A stretch of 53,297 bases of DNA from positions 1 through 53,297 of the forward strand of contig CADCEV010000019.1 of NCBI GenBank assembly GCA_902800525.1. Direction: 5' to 3'. The notes under the pieces were generated by a model. The model was not told where the DNA came from and searched no databases. It saw only the letters and a list, made by a program, of their open reading frames with translations. Below are positions 34,912 through 43,139 of this stretch, piece by piece. Each line of letters starts with the position of its first letter. Position 1 is the stretch's first letter. The translations under genes were made by a program, and so were the position numbers. This DNA is from an uncultured Bacteroidales bacterium. Lineage in GTDB: Bacteria > Bacteroidota > Bacteroidia > Bacteroidales > Paludibacteraceae.

Positions 34912-35435
34912 TCATCGGTCGGTGGATGGATATGCGGTGATGTAACGGCGGTTGGAGTCGTTTCTGTGGACGGTGGTCGGACGCAAAAGTCCGGCAAGCA
35001 CTAATTTATTGACATACTGCTCTCGTGTCTTGGTCTGATATTTTACCCCAACCTTTTCCAAGATCTCTTGCGCTGTACGAGGTGTTTCGTCGCAGAACTC
35101 TAACACTTTTCGCTGCTTTGCAGTTAAACGCACTTGGTTACTTTTTTGCTCCGCTTGGTTACTTTTTTCGTCTAGCTCCGTTACTTTTTGAGGCCGCTCA
35201 GTTACTTTTTCGGCTGGGTCTGACACTTTTTCCTGACGATAAATTATCGTCCGGAAGTCGTCCGCTTGGATAAATTCGGGTGTGCGGAGACCTCGGAAGC
35301 TGGCATGTCTTCGAAGATAAAGGGTACAAAGAAACGCCCAAGCAAGCCGTCTGTGCGGATATAATCGCATAGTTGCCGCCGTTCTTGGGCAAACTCACGT
35401 TGGACGCTACTTATGAATACTCTAGTATCAGCCAT
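34912..35435 (-). pseudogene. Decayed DUF4062 / AlbA_2 family gene (internal deletion and frameshift)
   Basis: The N-terminus (MADTRVFISSVQREFAQERR, 35435 downwards) is a DUF4062 domain for about 55 residues, ending near SAHPN. At about 35280 the homology jumps to the C-terminal part of the same family in another frame (GLRTPEFIQADDF, then KVTE-repeat linker and a winged-helix end, to 34912). Full-length members have about 450-500 residues with an AlbA_2 and ATPase-like region; here about 300 codons are missing. The promoter (TATCTTTG, 35453) is intact. It is a remnant of a full gene. Confidence 0.8.
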
Positions 35436-35452
35436 AATGTCAAATGCGGGTG

Positions 35453-35483
35453 CAAAGATACTAAAAAATTTTGAGATATACAA
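35453..35483 (-). promoter_or_regulatory. Promoter left upstream of the pseudogene
   Basis: -7 box TATCTTTG (35453-35460) and TTGTATAT (35476-35483). Confidence 0.6.
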
Positions 35484-35503
35484 GAAAAATCCGAGATTTT
35501 TAG

Positions 35504-35531
35504 TTGAATGTTGAAAGTTTAATGTTTAAAG
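35504..35531. repeat. 7-bp tandem array
   Basis: TTGAATG, TTGAAAG, TTTAATG, TTTAAAG: four 7-bp units. Confidence 0.75.
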
Positions 35532-35533
35532 AC

Positions 35534-35843
35534 ACAAGAATGCGACAAAATGCACGATGAGGCGGCATAGAATGCCGAATCAATGAACGAAATTGACCGG
35601 CATACGATGCCGGGCTAATGGACAAAGAGGCGGAGCTTACGCTCCTTGTCAGGGACGTAATCCTCACTCGCAGAAACTCACGGGAGCAGGACACCAAAGG
35701 ACGGTAAATCCGGCAACGGAGGTGCCGGACACAGGACACCGTAAACCGGAATAAAATTCCGGGCTAACAAACGAAGGAAACAACGGCATATAATGCCGGA
35801 AAATAAACATACATTATTAACCAGATCCGCCAAGATTGGCGGA
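35534..35843. repeat. Array of degenerate palindromic units, no gene
   Basis: Seven or so units of about 30-37 bp, each with a small palindrome (CGGCATAGAATGCCG, CCGGCATACGATGCCGG, GGAGCTTACGCTCC, CCGGAATAAAATTCCGG, CGGCATATAATGCCGG) joined by spacers such as GCTAATGGACAAAG and GCTAACAAACGAAGG. At the right end ATCCGCCAAGATTGGCGGAT is a perfect hairpin. Spacers are not unique sequences as in CRISPR. The first unit is shared with 31384-31442. Confidence 0.75.
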
Positions 35844-35851
35844 TGGAATAG

Positions 35852-35884
35852 AAAAAGAAGCGATCCAAACGGGTCGCTTCCTTT
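35852..35884 (-). terminator. Terminator of the xylose operon
   Basis: Minus strand GAAGCGACCC and GGATCGCTTC form a stem with loop GTTT, followed by a T-run. Confidence 0.85.
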
Positions 35885-35890
35885 TAGATA

Positions 35891-37294
35891 TCATCGTTTG
35901 CTCTTTTCCCGCCACATCGTGGTGATTTGTTCGAGCGTTTTGCCTTTCGTTTCGGGCACGAGTTTCCACACGAACAGCGCCGCTATGAGACAGATCACGC
36001 CATACAGGATATAGACCATGGCATGGCTGTAGTTATACAACGGTACAAACGAAGAAGAGACGACGAAATTGCTGATCCATTGGAACGCCACGGCGATGGC
36101 GGTTGCCTGCGAACGGATAGTGTTCGGGAAGAGTTCCGCCATATAGACCCAGCATATAGGTCCCCAACTGAACATGAACGAAGCGCTATAGATGAGAATG
36201 CTCATCACCGCCACCCACGCTGGGAGTGTGGTCATATTCGTCAGCGCGACACCGAAAGCACCGACCGCCATAAGGAGCGAGCCGACAACAAGGAGCGGTT
36301 TGCGGCCGAGTTTCTCCACGGTGAAAATCGCCAGGAGCGTGAAACCGATATTCACGACCCCCATGATGACGGTGAAGATCATCGGGTTAGCGACACCCAT
36401 CGATTCGAAGATACGGGGTGCGAAATAGAGCACGGCGTTGATCCCCACAATCTGCTGGAAGACAGAGAGCATGATTCCCACAAAGATAACCATCCATCCG
36501 AAGGCAAAGAGGGGTTCGCGGTTCTCGACCGCGGTCTCATGTATCTCACGGACAATCTGCCGGGCATGCTCCTCGGGATGCAGTTTGGAGAGGACGGCAA
36601 TCGCTTTATGGTCGTGTCCTTTGAGTGCGAGGTAACGGGGACTCTCGGGTACAAGGAGTATGAGCAGTGCGAACGCCGCAGCGGGCACGCACTCGGAGCG
36701 GAACATCACACGCCAGCCAATCTGTTGCGTCCATTCCACCACCGCCGGATCATCGATATGCGCACGGACGATGAGGTAATTGACGAAATAGACCACAAGT
36801 TGACCGAAGATGATGGCGAACTGGTTCCAAGAGACGAGTGCTCCGCGTTTTTCCGCCGGCGAGATCTCCGCAATATACATCGGGCAGATAGCCGAAGCCA
36901 AGCCGACACCAATACCGCCTAAGATGCGGTAGAGGTTGAAGACGATGAGCAGGGTTTTGGTGGGTTCTCCGTAAGGCAGAATACCCGTTTCCGGGGCATA
37001 GGAACCCCATGCGGAGAGGTAGAACAGCACGCCGGCAACGAAGAGCGTACGCTTGCGCCCGAAACGCTGGGAGAGGATACCGGAAAGGAACGCTCCGATG
37101 ATGCAGCCGATGAGCGCACTACTGGACGTGAAACCATGCCAGAAGTCGGAATAAACAAAGTCCTTTGCGTTACCGAAAAACTGCTCCAGTCCTTTCTCTG
37201 CGCCGGAGATGACTGCTGTGTCGTACCCGAACAGCAGTCCTCCGATTACCGCCACGAGGACGATAAAAAACAGATTTAATTTGTATTTAGTCAT
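35891..37294 (-). CDS. xylE: D-xylose:H+ symporter, MFS sugar porter
   Basis: 467 residues with 12 transmembrane segments. Sugar-porter motifs are visible: GYDTAVISGAEKGL near residue 20, GRKRTLFVAG in loop 2-3, PMYIAEISPAEKRGALVS after helix 4, VPESPRYLALKG in the central loop, GRKPLLVVGS in loop 8-9 and VPETKGKTLEQI at the end. It imports xylose with protons across the inner membrane. Start at MTKYKLN (37294). Last gene of the operon, 31 bp after xylA, followed by a terminator. Assignment to xylose rather than another sugar rests on operon context. Confidence 0.9.
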   Translation of the reverse strand: MTKYKLNLFFIVLVAVIGGLLFGYDTAVISGAEKGLEQFFGNAKDFVYSDFWHGFTSSSALIGCIIGAFLSGILSQRFGRKRTLFVAGVLFYLSAWGSYAPETGILPYGEPTKTLLIVFNLYRILGGIGVGLASAICPMYIAEISPAEKRGALVSWNQFAIIFGQLVVYFVNYLIVRAHIDDPAVVEWTQQIGWRVMFRSECVPAAAFALLILLVPESPRYLALKGHDHKAIAVLSKLHPEEHARQIVREIHETAVENREPLFAFGWMVIFVGIMLSVFQQIVGINAVLYFAPRIFESMGVANPMIFTVIMGVVNIGFTLLAIFTVEKLGRKPLLVVGSLLMAVGAFGVALTNMTTLPAWVAVMSILIYSASFMFSWGPICWVYMAELFPNTIRSQATAIAVAFQWISNFVVSSSFVPLYNYSHAMVYILYGVICLIAALFVWKLVPETKGKTLEQITTMWREKSKR

Positions 37295-37324
37295 TTTCAA
37301 ATCTCAAATGTCAAATCTTCAAAT

Positions 37325-38638
37325 TTACTTGGCATAGAGGGCGACGATGGTTTCGTAGAGCTCTTGTTTGCCGCTGGTCTGTTTGGGTTCTCCGACCTTC
37401 TTGCCGTACTCATAGACCTGCTCGAAGGTCAGTTTTCCCTCCTCAAAGTCCTTTCCGATGCCGCCGTCAAAGGAAGCGTAACGCTCTTTGAGCATAGCCG
37501 GGATCGGGCTCTTCTCGAGGATCTCGATGGCATTGAGCAGAGCGCGTGCGCAAGCGTCCATGCCGCTGATATGGGCGATGAAGATGTCCTCCAAGTCGGT
37601 GGAGTTACGGCGTGTCTTGGCGTCGAAGTTCGTACCGCCTGTTCCGAAACCGCCGTTGCGGACGATCTGCATGAAAGCCTGTGTGAGTTCGAAGTTATCA
37701 ATAGGGAACTGGTCGGTGTCCCATCCGTTCTGGGCGTCACCGCGGTTGGCGTCGATCGAACCGAGCATACCGGCATCAACGGCGCAAGCCAGTTCGTGTT
37801 CGAACGTGTGGCCTGCGAGGGTGGCGTGATTCACCTCTATATTGACCTTGAAATCCTTGTCGAGTCCATGCGCTTTGAGGAAACCGATGACGGTCTCGGT
37901 ATCGACATCGTACTGATGTTTGGACGGCTCGCATGGCTTCGGCTCAATAAGGAACGTTCCTTTGAATCCTTTGGCGCGCGCATAATCACGAGCCATGCGG
38001 AGCATAGTAGCCATGTGCTCTTTCTCGCGGCGTTGGTCGGTATTGAGGAGCGACATATAGCCCTCGCGACCACCCCAGAAGACATAGTTCTCTGCGCCCA
38101 GTTTGATACCGGCGTCCATCGCGTTCTTGATCTGGACGATAGCACGCGCTACTACATCGAAATCGGGGTTCGTGCTGGCGCCGTTCATATAACGGGGATT
38201 ACTGAACACGTTAGCCGTGGACCACAGTAGTTTGATGCCGGTCTCGTCCATTTTCTGCTTGAGGTAATCGGTGATGGCAGCGAGGTTGGCTTCGTACTCT
38301 TCTACCGAATCGCCCTCGGCGATGAGATCCACGTCATGGAAGCAGAAATAAGGGATGCCGAGTTTCTGCATGATCTCGAATCCCGCATCGGCTTTGTGCT
38401 TGGCGATCTCCAAAGCGTTAGCGCCTTCATTCCACGGGAACTTCTTCGTTCCGCCTCCGAACTGGTCGCCGCCTTCCGCACAGAGGGTGTGCCACCAAGC
38501 CATAGCGAAACGCATCCACTCTTTCATTGTTTTACCGGCTACGACGCGCTCAGCGTCATAGTAGTGAAATGCCATCGGGTTCTTGGACTCCGGGCCTTCA
38601 AATTGGATCTTACCGATCTCAGGGAAATACTCTTTCAT
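37325..38638 (-). CDS. xylA: Xylose isomerase
   Basis: 437 residues, the usual length of Bacteroides-type XylA (the class used in engineered yeasts). It converts D-xylose to D-xylulose in the cytoplasm. Visible signatures: FCFHDVDL with catalytic His, VFWGGREGYMSLLNTD, LIEPKPCEPSKHQYD and EVNHATLAGHTFEHE metal-binding regions. Start chosen at MKEYFPEIG (38638); the longer frame to 38683 would read into the structured spacer. Second gene of the operon. Confidence 0.95.
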   Translation of the reverse strand: MKEYFPEIGKIQFEGPESKNPMAFHYYDAERVVAGKTMKEWMRFAMAWWHTLCAEGGDQFGGGTKKFPWNEGANALEIAKHKADAGFEIMQKLGIPYFCFHDVDLIAEGDSVEEYEANLAAITDYLKQKMDETGIKLLWSTANVFSNPRYMNGASTNPDFDVVARAIVQIKNAMDAGIKLGAENYVFWGGREGYMSLLNTDQRREKEHMATMLRMARDYARAKGFKGTFLIEPKPCEPSKHQYDVDTETVIGFLKAHGLDKDFKVNIEVNHATLAGHTFEHELACAVDAGMLGSIDANRGDAQNGWDTDQFPIDNFELTQAFMQIVRNGGFGTGGTNFDAKTRRNSTDLEDIFIAHISGMDACARALLNAIEILEKSPIPAMLKERYASFDGGIGKDFEEGKLTFEQVYEYGKKVGEPKQTSGKQELYETIVALYAK

Positions 38639-38645
38639 GTCGTGT

Positions 38646-38773
38646 GAGCTAAGGCTTAGAACGATTCGTGCCTGCGCACTCATATGATCTTTCGCCTTGC
38701 TCCCACTCTTCGAGCCGCAAACAGCCGCAAGCGGCTTCGGTTTACGTCTCGAGGAAGGAAGCCCTCCTAGCTC
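38646..38773 (-). ncRNA. Highly structured leader between xylB and xylA, candidate regulatory RNA
   Basis: The 160-bp spacer folds well by eye: outer arms GAGCTAAGGCTT (38646-38657, read on plus) and AAGCCCTCCTAGCTC (38759-38773) pair with a small bulge; inside are AGCCGC-TT-GCGGCT and GTGC-GCAG-GCAC hairpins. No protein frame is supported. The long spacing is unusual for a catabolic operon. I do not recognise a riboswitch class. Confidence 0.4.
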
Positions 38774-38797
38774 ATAGAGGTGTTAAATGATTTATTA

Positions 38798-40285
38798 TTA
38801 GTTATTTAGTTTTGCTTTCCAGCGGTTGTAGGCTTCGCGGTACTCGTCCTGATGGTTAGGACGGATGGTCGCAAGGGTTTGGAGGGAACGGAATGCCTCT
38901 TCGGGTGTTTTGTAGATACCGGCTCCTATTCCTGCGCCTTTGGCTGCTCCGGCCGCTCCGTCCGTGTCGTGAAGCAGGATCGTTGCTCCTGAGACACCGG
39001 CTAAGGTCTCGCGAAAGATCGGCGAAAGGAACATATTCGCGTTGCCGGCATGGATGGTGGAGATGTTAAGCCCCATCTGCTGCATGATTTCGATGCCGTA
39101 CATGAATGAGAAGACAATACCCTCTTGCGCCGCCCGGAGCAGATGTGCACGGGTGTGCTGGGTGAAACTGAGTCCGTGGACAGAGCATCCGCGCTCCTCG
39201 TTGCAGAGCATTCGTTCTGCGCCGTTACCAAAGGGAAGAATACTCAGTCCGGCGCAACCGACGGGCGCTTTGGATGCCTCTTCGTTCATCTGCGGATAAC
39301 TGAGATCCGGCGCGACCTGATGGCGCATCCATGAGTTGAGAATACCTGTTCCGTTGATGCAGAGCAGAACGCCCAAACGGGGATCTGCCGGGGTGTAATT
39401 GACATGTGCAAAGGGGTTTACACGCGAGAGGGGGTCGTATGCCACTTGGTCGATGACGCCATAGACGACTCCCGAAGTGCCGGCTGTAGAAGCGATCTCC
39501 CCGGCATGCAGGACGCCCAATGAGAGGGCGTTGTTCGGCTGATCGCCGGCGCGATACGAGACAGGGATGCCGGCAGGGATGCCTAAGAGTTCCGCAGCCT
39601 CTTTGGTGACGGATCCCTGGATGCCGAAAGTCGGTTTGGTATCGCATAGGATCGCGGGGTCGATGCCATAGTGCTCCAATAAGGCGTACGCGGGCGTTCC
39701 TTCTTTGAAATCCCAGAGGATGCCCTCGCTCAGACCGCTCATGGTGGTCACCGCATCGCCCGTGAGGCGCATAGCGATGTAATCGCCCGGCAGCATGATC
39801 TTGTCAATACGGGCATAGAGTTCCGGTTCGTTCGCTTTGACCCACGCCAACTTGGCGGCAGTGAAGTTACCCGGCGAGTTAAGATAGTGCTCCCGGCAAT
39901 AGGCTTCACCCAGAGCGCGATAAGCCTCTTCGCCATAGGGAACCGCACGGCTGTCACACCAGATAATAGCGGGACGGAGCACGTTCTGATCCTTGTCCAC
40001 ACAGACCAAACCGTGCATCTGATAACTGATGCCGATGGCGGCGATGTCATTGGAAATTTGACATTTGAGATTTGACATTTGAGATTTGGAGACCGCCTCT
40101 TTGAAAGCCGCTTGCGCGTACTCCCACCATTTGGCGGGATCCTGCTCCGCCCACCCTGCCTGATGCGAGATAATAGGCGCCTCCTGTTTGGGATAAAAAG
40201 CCGATGCGATACATTGCCCGCTCTCCGCCTCTACCAGCGAAGCTTTGACGGACGAACTGCCGATATCAAACCCTAATAGAATCAT
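38798..40285 (-). CDS. xylB: Xylulokinase
   Basis: 495 residues, FGGY kinase family; phosphorylates D-xylulose with ATP. Visible motifs: GFDIGSSSVKASL at the N-terminus, YQMHGLVCVD, IIWCDSRA, GAGDQPNNALSLGV-like (RAGDQPNNALSLG) and TDGAAGAAKGAGIGAG near the C-terminus. First gene of the xylose operon with a promoter at 40307. Residues 66-77 (KSQMSNLKCQIS) are encoded by a 7-bp tandem array (TTTGACA/TTTGAGA) inserted in frame into a surface loop. Start chosen at MILLGFD (40285). Confidence 0.95.
   Translation of the reverse strand: MILLGFDIGSSSVKASLVEAESGQCIASAFYPKQEAPIISHQAGWAEQDPAKWWEYAQAAFKEAVSKSQMSNLKCQISNDIAAIGISYQMHGLVCVDKDQNVLRPAIIWCDSRAVPYGEEAYRALGEAYCREHYLNSPGNFTAAKLAWVKANEPELYARIDKIMLPGDYIAMRLTGDAVTTMSGLSEGILWDFKEGTPAYALLEHYGIDPAILCDTKPTFGIQGSVTKEAAELLGIPAGIPVSYRAGDQPNNALSLGVLHAGEIASTAGTSGVVYGVIDQVAYDPLSRVNPFAHVNYTPADPRLGVLLCINGTGILNSWMRHQVAPDLSYPQMNEEASKAPVGCAGLSILPFGNGAERMLCNEERGCSVHGLSFTQHTRAHLLRAAQEGIVFSFMYGIEIMQQMGLNISTIHAGNANMFLSPIFRETLAGVSGATILLHDTDGAAGAAKGAGIGAGIYKTPEEAFRSLQTLATIRPNHQDEYREAYNRWKAKLNN
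40057..40089. repeat. 7-bp tandem array in frame inside xylB
   Basis: TTTGACA, TTTGAGA, TTTGACA, TTTGAGA, TTTGG. The same words occur at 37296-37325 and 44524-44554. Confidence 0.85.
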
Positions 40286-40306
40286 GGTACTAACAATTTT
40301 TTGATG

Positions 40307-40337
40307 CAAAGGTACTACTTTTTTTTCACATACACAA
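40307..40337 (-). promoter_or_regulatory. Promoter of the xylBAE operon
   Basis: -7 box TACCTTTG (40307-40314) and TTGTGTAT (40330-40337) with an A-rich spacer. Confidence 0.8.
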
Positions 40338-40410
40338 GTGTGTATAGCAATATTTCTTATAATTACACCTTTTTGGTGAAAAATTGCACATATTTCGGAC
40401 GCAAAGGTTC

Positions 40411-40438
40411 AAAAAAAGAGACTCGCGCGAGTCTCTTT
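40411..40438 (-). terminator. Terminator of the peptidase gene
   Basis: A 24-bp perfect palindrome centred on CGCG (AAAGAGACTCGC / GCGAGTCTCTTT, 40415-40438) with a T-run on the minus strand. Confidence 0.9.
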
Positions 40439-40454
40439 GGGGAGAGGGAATAGG

Positions 40455-42149
40455 TTATTGGATACGTTGCCCTAAGGCATTATAGGTCTTGCCGTCACGG
40501 ATGATAAAGAGCTGTCCGTTGCGGAACACTTTGGAGCCTTGCACGGCGGGCTTTTGTAGTTCATCCATGCCTTGCGCCCCACCGAGAACGCGGTCTAAGA
40601 TTGCAGTGATCTGCGCGGTCTTGGATGGGTCGGTATTGGCAGTAAACGAAACTAAATGATTCTGCGCCGGCAGGATAAACTTCTGTACGTTCGTGCCGTT
40701 GATGAACTGATCTTTCACCGCTGCACCTGTCCAGGTATCATCTTCGCCATAAATAAGGATAATAGGCTTGGTAGCATTCTTCGTGGCTTCCATCGTCCGG
40801 TCATATAGATTGCGGCTGAAAGTAACGTCCTTGAAAGGAAAGCCAAAATCTCGGCAATTGCCGGCGTAAATCTGCCAGAAATTGTTAGCCGCTGCAGCCT
40901 CCTGCTGATTAGGACAAATATCGTCAAAGCGAAAATCATAGTATCCTAATTCGTGTTTGGATTGATACTCGTACGCCATCGCACTGCCGATATGCAGCGT
41001 ATCTGTTCCCCACCATGCTTTTTCGCTGATGCCGTAAGGAACTATCCGGCGGCGTTCAATACGGCGAGCCGGACCTTTAGCCGGATCAGGGTATTTACGC
41101 AGCGTATCGATCCATGCACTGAAAGTCTTCAGCGAGAAGGTGTCTTTCGAGAACCAGAAAGACATCACAGTATCGTTCGGCTCACTCCATCCGTAAGAAC
41201 GCATCACACTGTCGTTGAGCGCCATCTCCTTGCGAATCTTAGCGGTGTCCGAATAAGCATGCGCATTAAATCCGAAACCCGCTACCCCCGACATATAAAG
41301 AGCAGCCAAGGTGTCCGCGGCCGCCTGAGAGGTATTGCCGCCGCTATTCATCTTATGATAAATAGGCCAAATAGTGTTCGTGCTCGGTTTATTGAAAAGA
41401 CCCGATAGGCCCTTCTTGCGGATTGACATGAAATAATCGAGGTACTCTTTGTTCCAACCCTTGAAATACCAATATTGGCACATCGTCGTGTCTTTCTCAC
41501 TATCAAAGAACGGCGCCGAGTACGGCAAATAAACGTCCATATCTTCGGGATAGAAAGCGTGTTGAAGCAGGGTCGTTATGCCACCTTTGCTTACACCCGA
41601 CATCACCCATTTGCCTTTCAGCACTTTCTTCAATCCGTCGAACAGATTATGAAAATCCGCAGCCGCTTCTTCCGCCGTCAGCGGATCCAAATCCTCCCAG
41701 CATTTGTCTGGAGCCGAGTATTGGAAATAACGGTGCTCGATCAGAATATAGTTCGCGTTATACCGTTTTGTTATCTCGACCGTAGATCCTTTGTCTTTGG
41801 CAAACATCGAATCCGGATTCATCAAATACGGATAATCAATCGAGTAACCCGAGCAATAAACATGATTGACCGCTTTTGTCACATCATTGCGCGTATCAAC
41901 GGTGATCAAGGCACGCATATGAAAGCGCGCACTCTGCGGATCGTCATGATAGAGCGGCTGGTTGTAATACACGACATACGTGCGGCTGTACGGCGCAGCA
42001 GGATGCGGATTATACCAGCTGGCGGAATCAATCAGACCTTGATTTTCGTTGATCAGAGCAGTAAGCCACTGCGGCACCTGCCCGTTTTGCGCCATGGCGC
42101 ACAGACTGCTGATTGCTGCCAGCAGAAAAACATAGAACTTTTTCATCAT
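40455..42149 (-). CDS. Secreted serine peptidase, S37 (PS-10)-like, with shared tail
   Basis: 564 residues. Signal peptide 1-20. The alpha/beta-hydrolase-type peptidase core has nucleophile Ser in MSGVSKGGITT, Asp candidate in IYGEDDTWTG, and His in AQNHLVSF, which match the S37 tripeptidyl aminopeptidase family. It probably trims peptides in the periplasm or outside. The C-terminus carries the tail shared with the amylases (VFRNGQLFIIRDG, YNALGQRIQ). No clear promoter is seen in the 90 bp upstream. Single gene with its own terminator. Confidence 0.83.
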   Translation of the reverse strand: MMKKFYVFLLAAISSLCAMAQNGQVPQWLTALINENQGLIDSASWYNPHPAAPYSRTYVVYYNQPLYHDDPQSARFHMRALITVDTRNDVTKAVNHVYCSGYSIDYPYLMNPDSMFAKDKGSTVEITKRYNANYILIEHRYFQYSAPDKCWEDLDPLTAEEAAADFHNLFDGLKKVLKGKWVMSGVSKGGITTLLQHAFYPEDMDVYLPYSAPFFDSEKDTTMCQYWYFKGWNKEYLDYFMSIRKKGLSGLFNKPSTNTIWPIYHKMNSGGNTSQAAADTLAALYMSGVAGFGFNAHAYSDTAKIRKEMALNDSVMRSYGWSEPNDTVMSFWFSKDTFSLKTFSAWIDTLRKYPDPAKGPARRIERRRIVPYGISEKAWWGTDTLHIGSAMAYEYQSKHELGYYDFRFDDICPNQQEAAAANNFWQIYAGNCRDFGFPFKDVTFSRNLYDRTMEATKNATKPIILIYGEDDTWTGAAVKDQFINGTNVQKFILPAQNHLVSFTANTDPSKTAQITAILDRVLGGAQGMDELQKPAVQGSKVFRNGQLFIIRDGKTYNALGQRIQ

Positions 42150-42241
42150 ACTAAGTTTTTAAAGTTTGACATACAAGAATTTTGTCAAAAAAAGCGAATT
42201 TATTTACATATTTTCATGGAACCGGCATCTTTGCGCCCTAA

Positions 42242-42982
42242 TCAGAGAATCCACATTGCGCTCATTATAGTGCGCCAAAGCGTGTCATACCACCGGCGGC
42301 GGAAGAGCTGTTGGTAGTCCACAAAGAGTACAATCCAGGTAATAAAAGCAGGGAAAATATACGGACTGAAATCCAAAACCGGCACAAACCAGCCCACAAC
42401 CAAGACCCATATCGTGCTCAGCAGTTGCAGCTGACAAATAATATAAATATGCGCCGTCAGTATCTCCGCGAAATTGTATTTGTACTTGCCTTCGATAGGA
42501 TAAGGGCAATTGTCACGTTCAGAACGGCGGAAAAGCAACCAGCAAAAGACAATCAGCAAGATCGAACGCGTCAGCAAGCCGAACTCCATATGCTCTTCAT
42601 TCCAGATCACATAGGCATCTATCCCGTGAATGCCTTTGCGGAACACCTCTATAACTTCCATCGCATCGGGTGTCAGGTCGTTGGACGATTGTACCATCTC
42701 CATGAACATCTGCTCGCGCGGCTGGTAATGTTTCACCTCCGCAGGCACGATAAACAGCACGATACCAAACAAAATCAATATCCCCAGCAGCAACTGGAAA
42801 GGTTGCAGATACTCTTTGCGTTTGCCGTTCAGGTAATCAGCCATCATTTCTCCGGGGCGACAAATCAGATCTTTCACAGTCCGCCAATACTTCGATTCGC
42901 CCACTTCTGCCATCAAAAGCCGTGCTACGTACGGCATCGTAAGCCGAGGTTGCAGATTCTTATCCTTGTTCTTTTTTTTCAT
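42242..42982 (-). CDS. DUF3667-type membrane protein
   Basis: 246 residues. A cytoplasmic N-terminus (LICRPGEMMADYLNGKRKEYLQP in two parts: RPGEMMADYL and NGKRKEYLQP are the DUF3667 hallmark) is followed by four or five transmembrane helices. The family is common in Bacteroidetes and has no known function. Start chosen at MKKKNKD (42982) with TAATTTTG promoter upstream; an ATG at 43045 would lie in the promoter region. Confidence 0.8.
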   Translation of the reverse strand: MKKKNKDKNLQPRLTMPYVARLLMAEVGESKYWRTVKDLICRPGEMMADYLNGKRKEYLQPFQLLLGILILFGIVLFIVPAEVKHYQPREQMFMEMVQSSNDLTPDAMEVIEVFRKGIHGIDAYVIWNEEHMEFGLLTRSILLIVFCWLLFRRSERDNCPYPIEGKYKYNFAEILTAHIYIICQLQLLSTIWVLVVGWFVPVLDFSPYIFPAFITWIVLFVDYQQLFRRRWYDTLWRTIMSAMWIL

Positions 42983-43014
42983 GCTTCTTATTTGACCTTC
43001 TCTTAAATCGGGTG

Positions 43015-43045
43015 CAAAATTACAAAATTTTTCGCACATATGCAA
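43015..43045 (-). promoter_or_regulatory. Promoter of the DUF3667 gene
   Basis: -7 box TAATTTTG (43015-43022) and TTGCATAT (43038-43045). Confidence 0.7.
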
Positions 43046-43103
43046 GAAAAAAAGACTTTTTCTATCTTTCTCAAAGAATTAGAAAGGATATGCCCCTATT
43101 AAA

Positions 43104-43128
43104 AGCAAACCCTCCAAATGGAGGGTCT
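43104..43128 (-). terminator. Terminator after the AspRS gene
   Basis: GACCCTCC-ATTT-GGAGGGTT stem on the minus strand followed by a T-rich stretch. It likely ends the whole ribosomal run. Confidence 0.75.
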
Positions 43129-43139
43129 GCAATAATTTT

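Noticed and set aside
35534-35843. Possible CRISPR array
   Set aside because: The units differ in length and sequence and the spacers are related words, not unique; no cas gene is nearby.
38639-38683. Longer xylA start at 38683
   Set aside because: It would read through the structured spacer and lacks family support; MKEYFPEIG is the usual start.
40286-40309. Upstream start for xylB
   Set aside because: It lies over the -7 box at 40307-40314; MILLGFD at 40285 fits the FGGY family start.
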